Shown: one piece after another, positions 1-5,157 of the stretch
Numbering within the stretch: position 1 is the first letter of the stretch
How the letters are laid out: each line of letters starts with the position of its first letter
DNA from: Pseudomonadota bacterium
Lineage (GTDB): Bacteria > Bdellovibrionota_B > Oligoflexia > Oligoflexales > JAPPIL01
DNA length: 5,189 nt
Assembly (NCBI GenBank): GCA_028877195.1
Contig: JAPPIL010000022.1
Span: 1 to 5,189, forward strand
Direction of reading: 5' to 3'
The notes under the pieces: generated by a model
What the model was told of the DNA's origin: nothing
The model's input: the letters and a program-made list of their open reading frames with translations, nothing else
Databases searched by the model: none
Made by a program: the position numbers and the translations under genes

Positions 1-663
1 AACCTTTACAATGCTTTCATGATTGCGGCGATCTTGCGCTACAGTGAGGAGAAAAAAATCGCGATTACCGATACGCAAGCCTTCTTGAATCTGCGGATAA
101 ACAAACTACGCGTTAAGGGTGGCAATATTTGGAGTGGTAGCTACAAGATCAATCTCGCGGGTCAAGACCTCAATCTTGATGACATTGAGCATGGTCTGTT
201 GCGACGACAGGACAAACGTCTTACTGCTCTAGCGGTAAAAACGCTTGATCCTCGTATTCACATGGCGGTCAACTGTGCGGCGATGAGTTGTCCACGCTTG
301 CGGTTGCGTGCTTACTTTGCGCATAATCTGGAGCAGATGCTTGATGAAAATATGCGTGAATTTGTCAATGCTGGCAAACAGTTGTTTTTCAAAGGCGAGG
401 TATTACAGCTGAACAAGATACTCTACTGGTATTACCATGATTTTGATAATGACCAGCGACGGGCGGGAGACTATTTGGCAAACTACCTTGCTGATCGCAC
501 GACGAGTAAGACGCTGCAGCAGGTGCTGAACAAGCGTAGCAAAATTGCACTGCGGTTTGATCGTAAGCTTTCTTTTTTTTACGATTGGAAGATCAATGAC
601 CGTCGTAATTTTAGCCACCGCTCCCCTGTGCAGGGCAAACAAAACCAGCAGAGCAGCCAATGA
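1..663 (+). CDS. DUF547 domain protein, 5'-truncated by the window edge
   Basis: The reading frame is open from base 1, so the gene begins outside the window; the ATG at 19 is internal. The residues before it (NLYNAF) match the N-Y-N-A motif of DUF547, and a later stretch (DPRIHMAVNCAAMSCPRL, with Cys codons at 274 and 289) is the family's hallmark Cys-containing motif. About 220 C-terminal residues are present, including the usual charged helix and the Tyr/Trp-rich segment (LYWYYHDF). The tail is Lys/Arg/Gln-rich and not conserved. The biochemical role of DUF547 is not established; its conserved Cys, His and Asn suggest an enzymatic fold, but that is inference. From general knowledge, DUF547 genes often sit beside FAD-dependent pyridine nucleotide-disulphide oxidoreductases. 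That holds here: its TGA overlaps the ATG of the next gene (ATGA, 660-663), which implies co-transcription and translational coupling. The family call is firm; the function is unknown. Confidence 0.85.
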   Translation, partial: NLYNAFMIAAILRYSEEKKIAITDTQAFLNLRINKLRVKGGNIWSGSYKINLAGQDLNLDDIEHGLLRRQDKRLTALAVKTLDPRIHMAVNCAAMSCPRLRLRAYFAHNLEQMLDENMREFVNAGKQLFFKGEVLQLNKILYWYYHDFDNDQRRAGDYLANYLADRTTSKTLQQVLNKRSKIALRFDRKLSFFYDWKINDRRNFSHRSPVQGKQNQQSSQ

Positions 664-2093
664 AACAACCGCAAGCAGCACCGCACTATGACCTTGTTAT
701 CATCGGTGCAGGCAGTGCTGGGGTAAGTGCGGCTGTGCAAACGGCAAAACTTCAGCGTTCAGTCTGTATTCTTGATAAGAACAGCATCGGTGGGGCTTGG
801 ATTCATACTGGCACACTGCCTTCCAAGACTTTGCGCGAAGTGCTGGCGATGACCAACAGTGTGCGGGTGCATGCCGACAAGCGATTTTCAGCTGGCATCA
901 TCAAAGACATGCTTGAGGGGCGGATATTTGAGCGCGCCAAGTCGGTGTCAGAGAGTTTTGAGCAGCATGTGCATCGCTATCTTGCCAAGAACAATGTGCC
1001 GCTACTGGCAGGCACAGCAACGATTATCGATCGGCATACAGTGCGATTGACCGATGACGATGGCAATAGCTCTTCAGTGCGGGCTGGTAGTGTTCTCATC
1101 ACGACTGGTTCAAGACCTCGTCGTCCCGATAGCATTCCTTTTGATGGCAAGCTGGTATTAGACGCAGATGAAGTGCTACAGCTTGAGCATGCTCCTAGTC
1201 GTCTTGTTATCTACGGTGCTGGTGTTATCGGCTGTGAGTATGCTTGTATCTTTGCCGCCCTTGGGGTTGAGACAGTGCTGGCGGATACGCGTCCGAATAT
1301 CATGCCGTCGATAGATGGGGAAATCGCAGCTGAATTACAGGCGGCGATGCAAACGCTTGGGGTTGAGTTGCGTTTGAATGAGCAGTTGTTGCGTGTAAAG
1401 GTGGATTCTGCCCAAGAGGTCATAGTTGAGTTGGAAGGAAGCAGAGTGCGAACAAACATGTTCTTGTATACATCTGGTCGTGAGCCGAACACAGGCGCAC
1501 TGTGGGATGCGGGGTTGGCGATGGACGTGGACAGCAAGGGCATGATTCAGGTGGATAAGAACTTTCAAACAAGCGTTGAAGGTATTTTTGCAGCGGGCGA
1601 TGTTATCGGCATGCCTGCTTTGGCTGCCACGTCTTCGCATCAGGGGAGGGTTGCGGCAGCGAATGCTTTGGGGATTAGCACGTTTGACTTCCCCAGCACC
1701 TATCCGATTGGGGTTTACACTATTCCCGAACTTTCCTCTATCGGTGCGACGGAGGAGGAATTGCTCGCGGCGGGGGTGGAATATGTCGTTGGTCGGGCGC
1801 ATTACGGCGAGATTGCACGTGGCTTTATTCGTGGTGAGCGGCATGGTCGGTTGAAATTGCTTGTTGGCAGGAAGACACATCGGGTGCTCGGTGTTCATAT
1901 CGTCGGCGAGGGTGCTTGCGAGTTGATTCACATCGGCATGGTGTTCATGCATAGTCTTGCGCCTGTGCAGGAGTTAGCGCAGGTTGTTTACAACTACCCG
2001 ACGCTAGCGGAAGGCTATAAGATTGCGGCTTTCAATGCTTTGAACAAACTTTTTCCTGATGGACATATCGGCAACCCCAACGTTGATTTATGA
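660..2093 (+). CDS. sthA: SthA-like soluble pyridine nucleotide transhydrogenase (FAD flavoprotein)
   Basis: A 477-residue cytoplasmic flavoprotein of the pyridine nucleotide-disulphide oxidoreductase superfamily. SthA transfers reducing equivalents between NADPH and NAD+, which rebalances the two pools. Domains in order: FAD-binding GAGSAG at 16-21; the isoalloxazine-side segment GGAWIHTGTLPSK at 44-56; the NAD(P)-binding GAGVIG at 186-191, in a stretch very like E. coli SthA (LVIYGAGVIGCEYA); the second FAD motif AAGDVIG at 311-317; and a C-terminal dimerisation domain with GEGACELIHIG and YNYPTLAEGY. Both redox-disulphide positions of lipoamide dehydrogenase are replaced (Trp47, Thr52), and the catalytic His before Pro is Tyr446. 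It is therefore not a disulphide reductase such as Lpd, Gor or MerA. E. coli SthA keeps the first Cys; this protein has lost it. The length fits the family (about 465). The start is set by the ATGA overlap with the DUF547 gene; its own Shine-Dalgarno is weak. A specialised paralogue is possible. Confidence 0.85.
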   Translation: MKQPQAAPHYDLVIIGAGSAGVSAAVQTAKLQRSVCILDKNSIGGAWIHTGTLPSKTLREVLAMTNSVRVHADKRFSAGIIKDMLEGRIFERAKSVSESFEQHVHRYLAKNNVPLLAGTATIIDRHTVRLTDDDGNSSSVRAGSVLITTGSRPRRPDSIPFDGKLVLDADEVLQLEHAPSRLVIYGAGVIGCEYACIFAALGVETVLADTRPNIMPSIDGEIAAELQAAMQTLGVELRLNEQLLRVKVDSAQEVIVELEGSRVRTNMFLYTSGREPNTGALWDAGLAMDVDSKGMIQVDKNFQTSVEGIFAAGDVIGMPALAATSSHQGRVAAANALGISTFDFPSTYPIGVYTIPELSSIGATEEELLAAGVEYVVGRAHYGEIARGFIRGERHGRLKLLVGRKTHRVLGVHIVGEGACELIHIGMVFMHSLAPVQELAQVVYNYPTLAEGYKIAAFNALNKLFPDGHIGNPNVDL

Positions 2094-2150
2094 TAGAGTT
2101 GAAATTGTCGTGCTATTTTGACATAAGTTATGGTTTATTGACGGCTATTA

Positions 2151-2167
2151 GGTAGGTCGGCTACCGA
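2151..2167 (+). promoter_or_regulatory. Small hairpin in the rpsU leader with two alternative folds
   Basis: GGTAG (2151-2155) can pair with CTACC (2161-2165) around a 5-nt loop. A competing stem pairs TCGG (2157-2160) with CCGA (2164-2167). The two use overlapping bases and exclude each other. The site lies about 17 nt upstream of the rpsU Shine-Dalgarno in an otherwise unstructured leader. Ribosomal protein leaders are often targets of autogenous control, but no known S21 leader motif is recognised here, so a regulatory role is inference. ATCC (2170-2173) can also pair weakly with GGAT (2189-2192), which would cover the 3' end of the Shine-Dalgarno. Confidence 0.3.
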
Positions 2168-2183
2168 ACATCCATTAATCGAG

Positions 2184-2190
2184 AAGGAGG
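2184..2190 (+). promoter_or_regulatory. Perfect Shine-Dalgarno AAGGAGG for rpsU
   Basis: AAGGAGG is a full 7-nt match to the 16S rRNA 3' end and lies 8 nt before the TTG at 2199. This spacing selects TTG as the rpsU start in the absence of any in-frame ATG. It is the strongest ribosome binding site in the window; those of sthA, hemH and the first lipoprotein are weak or absent. Confidence 0.85.
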
Positions 2191-2198
2191 ATAGATTT

Positions 2199-2399
2199 TT
2201 GCCAGGCATTCACATCGGAACTAATCAAGCTTTTGACGGTGCTTTACGGTTTTTCAAAAAACAAGTTGAGAAAGCAGGGGTCATTTCAGAACTAAAAAAG
2301 CGCCGCCACTACGAGAAACCATCCATTAGGTTAAGAAAAAAATCCATCGCTGCCCGCAAGCGTGCCATGAAAAACATGCGGCGTATGGGGCAGATATAA
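2199..2399 (+). CDS. rpsU: 30S ribosomal protein bS21, TTG start
   Basis: A 66-residue, strongly basic protein of the small ribosomal subunit. bS21 sits on the platform near the anti-Shine-Dalgarno end of 16S rRNA and helps initiation. The family signature is plain: FDGALRFFKKQVEKAGVISE at about 12-31, then KKRRHYEKPS at 33-42, then a Lys/Arg-rich helix to the C-terminus. Length is close to the usual 60-71. The start is TTG at 2199: it follows the perfect AAGGAGG by 8 nt and gives the expected N-terminus M-P-G-I. A rare TTG behind a perfect Shine-Dalgarno may hold expression at a set level or make it sensitive to ribosome state (inference). In enterobacteria rpsU precedes dnaG and rpoD; here hemH follows directly. 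The codons for Arg46-Lys47-Lys48 form an in-phase A_AAA_AAA slippery heptamer (see findings). Confidence 0.93.
   Translation: MPGIHIGTNQAFDGALRFFKKQVEKAGVISELKKRRHYEKPSIRLRKKSIAARKRAMKNMRRMGQI
2336..2342 (+). other. Candidate -1 frameshift heptamer A_AAA_AAA inside rpsU
   Basis: In the rpsU frame the codons read AGA AAA AAA TCC, so the heptamer is in the canonical X_XXY_YYZ phase. A -1 slip moves ribosomes into the frame that encodes ferrochelatase, which has no stop from 2330 to 3392. The product would be 48 residues of S21, a 27-residue linker, then ferrochelatase, about 398 residues in all. A 4-bp hairpin (CGCT 2348-2351 with AGCG 2359-2362) begins 5 nt downstream, at stimulator spacing, but is weak. 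Lys-rich S21 genes will carry such runs by chance, so function is unproven. Confidence 0.3.
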
Positions 2400-2422
2400 C
2401 ACCGCCCCTCAAACGCGGGGTT

Positions 2423-3394
2423 TTGCTCATCAACACTGGGTCGCCGTCTGCTTTGACACGACGAGCGGTGGCATCGTATTTGCGCAGGTTTTTATCTGAT
2501 CGGCGTATTATAGACATTAGAGCTTGGCAGCGGTTCTTGCTGGTAAACATCGGTATTGTGCCGTTGCGTCAGTTCAGCACCTTGCGTGCTTATCGGCGGG
2601 TATGGCAGTCCGCCGCACCTTTGACACAAAACATGTCTGACTTACATGCGAGCCTACAAGCTACTCTAGAGCCAACGTTTATCACTGCCTATGCGAGCAG
2701 ATATTCTGAACCTACTATTGCCCAAGCATTAGATGACTTGTTGCGCCAAGACATTGCGGAACTTATGATTTTGCCGCTATTCCCGCAGTATTCTTCGGCT
2801 GCCAATGGTTCAGCAATTGAGATGAGTTTGAAGCTTTTAGGGCAGAAAAAATTTATCCCGCAGGTGCGGGTGGTCAATCACTTTTATGATGAGGAATTTT
2901 TTCTCAACCCCCTAACGCAATCGGTGGCACGAGCGTTAGATGCCATGCCCCAGGTTGATTTTCTGTTGTTTAGTTATCATGGCTTGCCAGTGCGTCAACT
3001 GCCTTGCCAGTTGAGCAACGACTGCTGTGCATTAGCGAGCAATCGTCTATGTTATCGTCGGCAGTGTTTGGCAACATCGGCGACGGTGGCAAAGAGGTTG
3101 CGGTTAGCCACTGATTTTTGGGCGACAAGTTTTCAATCACGCCTTGGTCGCATCCCTTGGATTAAGCCTTACACCGATGAGTTTGCTCTCCAGCTGCTGG
3201 CGCGTGGGGTTAAGCATTTGGCGGTGGTAGCACCAAGTTTTGTCGCTGATTGTTTAGAAACGGTTGAAGAAATTGGTCTGCGCCTAAAGGCTGATTTTAT
3301 CAAGCGTGGCGGCAAGTCCTTCACCCTTATCCCTGCCTTGAATAGCGACCCGCTGTGGGTGCAGGAGTTGAGTAAATTTATGCAGGCGCGGTAG
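2423..3394 (+). CDS. hemH: Ferrochelatase with internal [2Fe-2S] cysteine cluster; true start probably upstream
   Basis: Inserts Fe2+ into protoporphyrin IX (or coproporphyrin III in some lineages) to finish haem synthesis. From TTG 2423 there are 323 residues, against 320 in E. coli. Family landmarks: INTGSP at 3-8; FLSDRRIID at 23-31; LPLFPQYSSA at 117-126; SYHGLP at 184-189 with metal-binding His186; TSFQSRLGRIPW at 235-246; and CLETVEEIG at 277-285 with the conserved acidic residues. Cys195, 201, 202, 210 and 215 fall within 21 residues just after the active-site His. This matches the class, shown for Myxococcus xanthus, whose four [2Fe-2S] ligands sit in an internal segment of about 20 residues. 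The conserved KRGV before LLINTG is encoded at 2411-2422, upstream of TTG 2423, so that codon is a poor start. No ATG, GTG or TTG lies between 2330 and 2422. Possible starts are ATA 2396 (overlapping the rpsU stop, giving MTPPLKRGVLL) or a -1 frameshift from rpsU. Translation must be coupled to rpsU either way, since no clear ribosome binding site is seen. Confidence 0.9.
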   Translation: MLINTGSPSALTRRAVASYLRRFLSDRRIIDIRAWQRFLLVNIGIVPLRQFSTLRAYRRVWQSAAPLTQNMSDLHASLQATLEPTFITAYASRYSEPTIAQALDDLLRQDIAELMILPLFPQYSSAANGSAIEMSLKLLGQKKFIPQVRVVNHFYDEEFFLNPLTQSVARALDAMPQVDFLLFSYHGLPVRQLPCQLSNDCCALASNRLCYRRQCLATSATVAKRLRLATDFWATSFQSRLGRIPWIKPYTDEFALQLLARGVKHLAVVAPSFVADCLETVEEIGLRLKADFIKRGGKSFTLIPALNSDPLWVQELSKFMQAR

Positions 3395-3417
3395 CCTATA
3401 CGTCGGTAATGCGCCTA

Positions 3418-3430
3418 TTGGTATAACCAA
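3418..3430. repeat. Short perfect inverted repeat after hemH
   Basis: TTGGT-ATA-ACCAA is a 5-bp perfect inverted repeat with a 3-nt centre, 24 nt beyond the hemH stop. A run of six T at 3454-3459 is too distant to make a conventional intrinsic terminator with it. It could be an operator half-site pair or a weak RNA hairpin; no function can be assigned. Confidence 0.25.
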
Positions 3431-3480
3431 CTATCCTGTATGCTACTTCACTGTTTTTTCTAATAAAACACGCAAGGTCT

Positions 3481-3509
3481 TTGTATGAATTCATCGCAAC
3501 TGTTATTAT
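3481..3509 (+). promoter_or_regulatory. Candidate sigma70-type extended -10 promoter for the lipoprotein-protease pair
   Basis: TTGTAT (3481-3486, 3 of 6 matches to TTGACA) is followed after exactly 17 nt by TATTAT (3504-3509, 5 of 6 to TATAAT). A TG dinucleotide at 3501-3502 sits one base before the -10, the extended -10 arrangement that makes up for a poor -35. The surrounding 3395-3536 stretch is AT-rich and has no other gene. Transcription would start near 3516, which leaves a leader of about 20 nt before the ATG at 3537. Confidence 0.5.
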
Positions 3510-3536
3510 TAACTCTAAAATTAATTAGATTATTTT

Positions 3537-4184
3537 ATGATAAAGATATTGATACCTGCGCTACTGATTGGAAGTTTGGTCGCCTGCGGTCAAGCGCCCA
3601 ACGACCACTATGACAGCAAGCGAGTAGTGCGCACGCCAGATAGTGAATACAGCAGCAGCAACAAAAAGCTAATTACCTTAGCTGCCAACGAAAGACCAAT
3701 CATCTTCGCCAACGCCCAACCAGATGGACAGTATTGCTTCTATGAGTCGGACACTTCTGTTGTGCTGAAAGATAAAATGTTTACCGAAGACAACTGTGAA
3801 CTACTCAACTCCACGAGCATCGCAAGAAAAGACCTTAGCTCTACTATCGCAAACAACTCACGCTGGGCAAACATTATGGCAAACTTTACGATGATGCCAG
3901 CCGCCAGTTCATTAGCGTGCCTAGCTTCCATGCTGGTGTTAGTCAATTTGAGCACACCCGTGCGAGTGCTGCTATGCACAGGCATGATCGCCTCTATTGG
4001 CGGTTCGTTCTACGCAATTTGGAAGTTAGCAGGTGAATCGGTCTCAAAAACACTACGAATAATATCCAGATTCGACTACGCAATGAGTGAAGAGGACTAC
4101 GACTATCTTCGCAAGACATTTACGGTCTTACAGTCATCTAACTCCACGCCATGCCCGCGTCTGCCGCAGGCAAAAAAGGAGTGA
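3537..4184 (+). CDS. Unrecognised lipoprotein with two hydrophobic segments
   Basis: I do not recognise this 215-residue protein. The N-terminus is a clear lipoprotein signal: Lys3, a hydrophobic stretch, then the lipobox L14-V15-A16-C17. Gly at the position after Cys gives no inner-membrane retention signal, so outer-membrane sorting is expected. Residues 18-55 are polar and Ser-rich, a likely linker. A small region with Cys67 and Cys87 (QYCFYES to EDNCELL) could form a periplasmic disulphide. Two hydrophobic segments follow at about 115-137 and 142-163, separated by a short STP turn, a helical-hairpin pattern that is unusual for a mature lipoprotein. A charged tail (MSEEDYDYLRKTF) ends the protein. 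The ATG at 3537 is the only start: an in-frame stop lies 15 nt upstream and there is no evident Shine-Dalgarno. The gene ends 4 nt before the serine protease gene, so the two are probably one transcript and may work together, for example as protease plus partner or substrate. That link is inference. Confidence 0.75.
   Translation: MIKILIPALLIGSLVACGQAPNDHYDSKRVVRTPDSEYSSSNKKLITLAANERPIIFANAQPDGQYCFYESDTSVVLKDKMFTEDNCELLNSTSIARKDLSSTIANNSRWANIMANFTMMPAASSLACLASMLVLVNLSTPVRVLLCTGMIASIGGSFYAIWKLAGESVSKTLRIISRFDYAMSEEDYDYLRKTFTVLQSSNSTPCPRLPQAKKE
4176..4181 (+). promoter_or_regulatory. Shine-Dalgarno AAGGAG that fixes the protease start
   Basis: AAGGAG overlaps the end of the lipoprotein gene and lies 7 nt before ATG 4189. 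An out-of-frame ATG at 4185 is only 3 nt away, too close for initiation. The choice of 4189 also places a lipoprotein signal peptide at the N-terminus, whereas the 34 codons upstream in the same frame encode an Arg/His-rich sequence that overlaps the previous gene. Confidence 0.75.
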
Positions 4185-4188
4185 ATGC

Positions 4189-5100
4189 ATGCGGTATCTA
4201 TTGACACTCGCTTGGATTTGGCTGTTGGCAAGTGCCTGTGGCACTCCAGTTTCTGATTATCACGTCAAGACGGGCGGCAATCGTGAGCTGTTGGGCACTG
4301 ACTTGATCAGTCGCTATACGGTAAGGTTGCACATACTGGTCAAACCAGATGCTCAAAAGGTTTGGACGGGTGGCTGTAGTGGCACGCTTTTATCGCCACA
4401 ATATGTTTTAACCGCTGCCCATTGCGTTACCCTCAACCCGTGGCGAATCAAGGTAGTAGTTGGCGATACGCATCCGATTGAACTTGATAACGGCAAAGTC
4501 TACACCGAGGTAGCAGAGGTTGAAGCCGCGATGTTCCATCGACGCTTTAATTCATCAAAATTAGCATGGAAAATGCTAGCCAAACCTTTGTTCCTCAAGA
4601 CGCAGAAGGCGGCGTTTGATGTTGCGGTGCTGAAGCTACGACGACCGCTAAATCTTCCCTACCGCGTTGATTTTACCATCCCGAAGACTACCTTTAGCTT
4701 GAAAGGACAAGAAGCTATTGTCGCAGGCTACGGGGCGGGCGATATGGGGCAAGTGCCTAGCCGTGGACGACAGGCAAAGACCAAGATTGCCGATGACTTT
4801 TATGATTTGCTACAGTTCAACAATTTCTTTAAACGCATGAACTTTGGCGATTCAGGCGGCCCTGTTTGGCGCTTTGCTGACAACGGTGAGTTAGAGCTGA
4901 TCGGAGTAAACTCATTTATGCTGTGGTTGCTACGCATGCGCACGTATGCTATCGACATTCGCCATTATCGGCAGTGGATTTATGATGCCATCGCGAGTCT
5001 GAAGTCTGGCTACCATCAACCCCTCACAAAGGAACAGCAGATGCATCGCCTCATCATGACTGGAGTCGCAGAAGACTTGTTTCTCGATGCTCACAGATAA
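4189..5100 (+). CDS. Trypsin-fold (S1 family) serine protease, predicted lipoprotein
   Basis: A 303-residue secreted endopeptidase of the chymotrypsin fold. The N-terminus MRYLLTLAWIWLLASAC is a signal peptide with a relaxed lipobox (A14-S15-A16-C17) and Gly18 after it, so an outer-membrane anchor is likely. The catalytic triad is complete: His78 in LTAAHC, Asp144 in AAFDVAVLKL, Ser222 in GDSGGP. Cys63 and Cys79 are placed for the conserved disulphide beside the active His. The Cys that normally lies four residues before the catalytic Ser is Asn218, so the usual disulphide near the S1 pocket is absent. The specificity position six before the Ser is Arg216, not Asp, so cleavage after Lys/Arg is not expected. 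There is no obvious activation site: the usual I/V-V-G-G is replaced near residues 36-43 (GTDLISRY). The C-terminal helix (RQWIYDAI) is followed by about 33 extra residues of unknown role. It is probably in an operon with the lipoprotein gene 4 nt upstream. Confidence 0.88.
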   Translation: MRYLLTLAWIWLLASACGTPVSDYHVKTGGNRELLGTDLISRYTVRLHILVKPDAQKVWTGGCSGTLLSPQYVLTAAHCVTLNPWRIKVVVGDTHPIELDNGKVYTEVAEVEAAMFHRRFNSSKLAWKMLAKPLFLKTQKAAFDVAVLKLRRPLNLPYRVDFTIPKTTFSLKGQEAIVAGYGAGDMGQVPSRGRQAKTKIADDFYDLLQFNNFFKRMNFGDSGGPVWRFADNGELELIGVNSFMLWLLRMRTYAIDIRHYRQWIYDAIASLKSGYHQPLTKEQQMHRLIMTGVAEDLFLDAHR

Positions 5101-5105
5101 CTGAT

Positions 5106-5126
5106 CTTTGTTGCATAAGCAACGCC
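5106..5126 (+). repeat. 21-nt direct repeat, copy 1 (perfect hairpin)
   Basis: It begins CTTTGTTGCATAAG and ends CAACGCC; it matches copy 2 at 19 of 21 positions and lies 31 nt from it. GTTGC (5110-5114) and GCAAC (5119-5123) form a perfect stem around ATAA. It starts 6 nt after the protease stop. Confidence 0.7.
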
Positions 5127-5136
5127 GCTCCCCCGG

Positions 5137-5157
5137 CTTTGTTGCATAAGTAATGCC
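5137..5157 (+). repeat. 21-nt direct repeat, copy 2
   Basis: It begins CTTTGTTGCATAAG and ends TAATGCC. The only two differences from copy 1 are C to T changes, and both turn G-C pairs of the copy 1 stem into G-U pairs, so an RNA hairpin from this strand is kept. The spacer between copies is 10 nt (GCTCCCCCGG). Confidence 0.7.

Noticed and set aside
19..21. ATG 19 as the start of the DUF547 protein
   Set aside because: The conserved NLYNAF motif is encoded before it and the frame is open to base 1, so the codon is internal.
403..681. Minus-strand open frame opposite the DUF547 gene end
   Set aside because: It lies wholly within a recognised gene and its neighbour, shows no family resemblance and is a shadow of the coding strand.
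1211..1952. Two long minus-strand open frames opposite sthA
   Set aside because: They overlap well-conserved sthA motifs, have low-complexity Ser/Arg/His-rich products with no recognisable domain, and no ribosome binding site is evident.
2118..2151. Classical sigma70 promoter using TTGACA 2118 with TATTAG 2146
   Set aside because: The spacer would be 22 nt, too long; no acceptable -10 occurs at 16-18 nt from either TTGAC box.
2369..2375. Second slippery site G_AAA_AAC in rpsU
   Set aside because: The first base is G, so it does not satisfy the X_XXY_YYZ rule; the A_AAA_AAA upstream is the better candidate.
3418..3459. Intrinsic terminator after hemH from TTGGT/ACCAA and the T6 run
   Set aside because: The T-run begins 23 nt after the stem and the stem has only 5 bp; the geometry does not fit an intrinsic terminator.
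4087..4188. Upstream extension of the protease frame to ATG 4087
   Set aside because: It would overlap the lipoprotein gene by about 98 nt and bury the signal peptide behind an Arg/His-rich stretch; ATG 4189 has a good Shine-Dalgarno and gives a lipobox at Cys17.
5106..5157. CRISPR-like repeat pair
   Set aside because: There are only two units, with a 10-nt spacer, far shorter than CRISPR spacers, and no cas gene.
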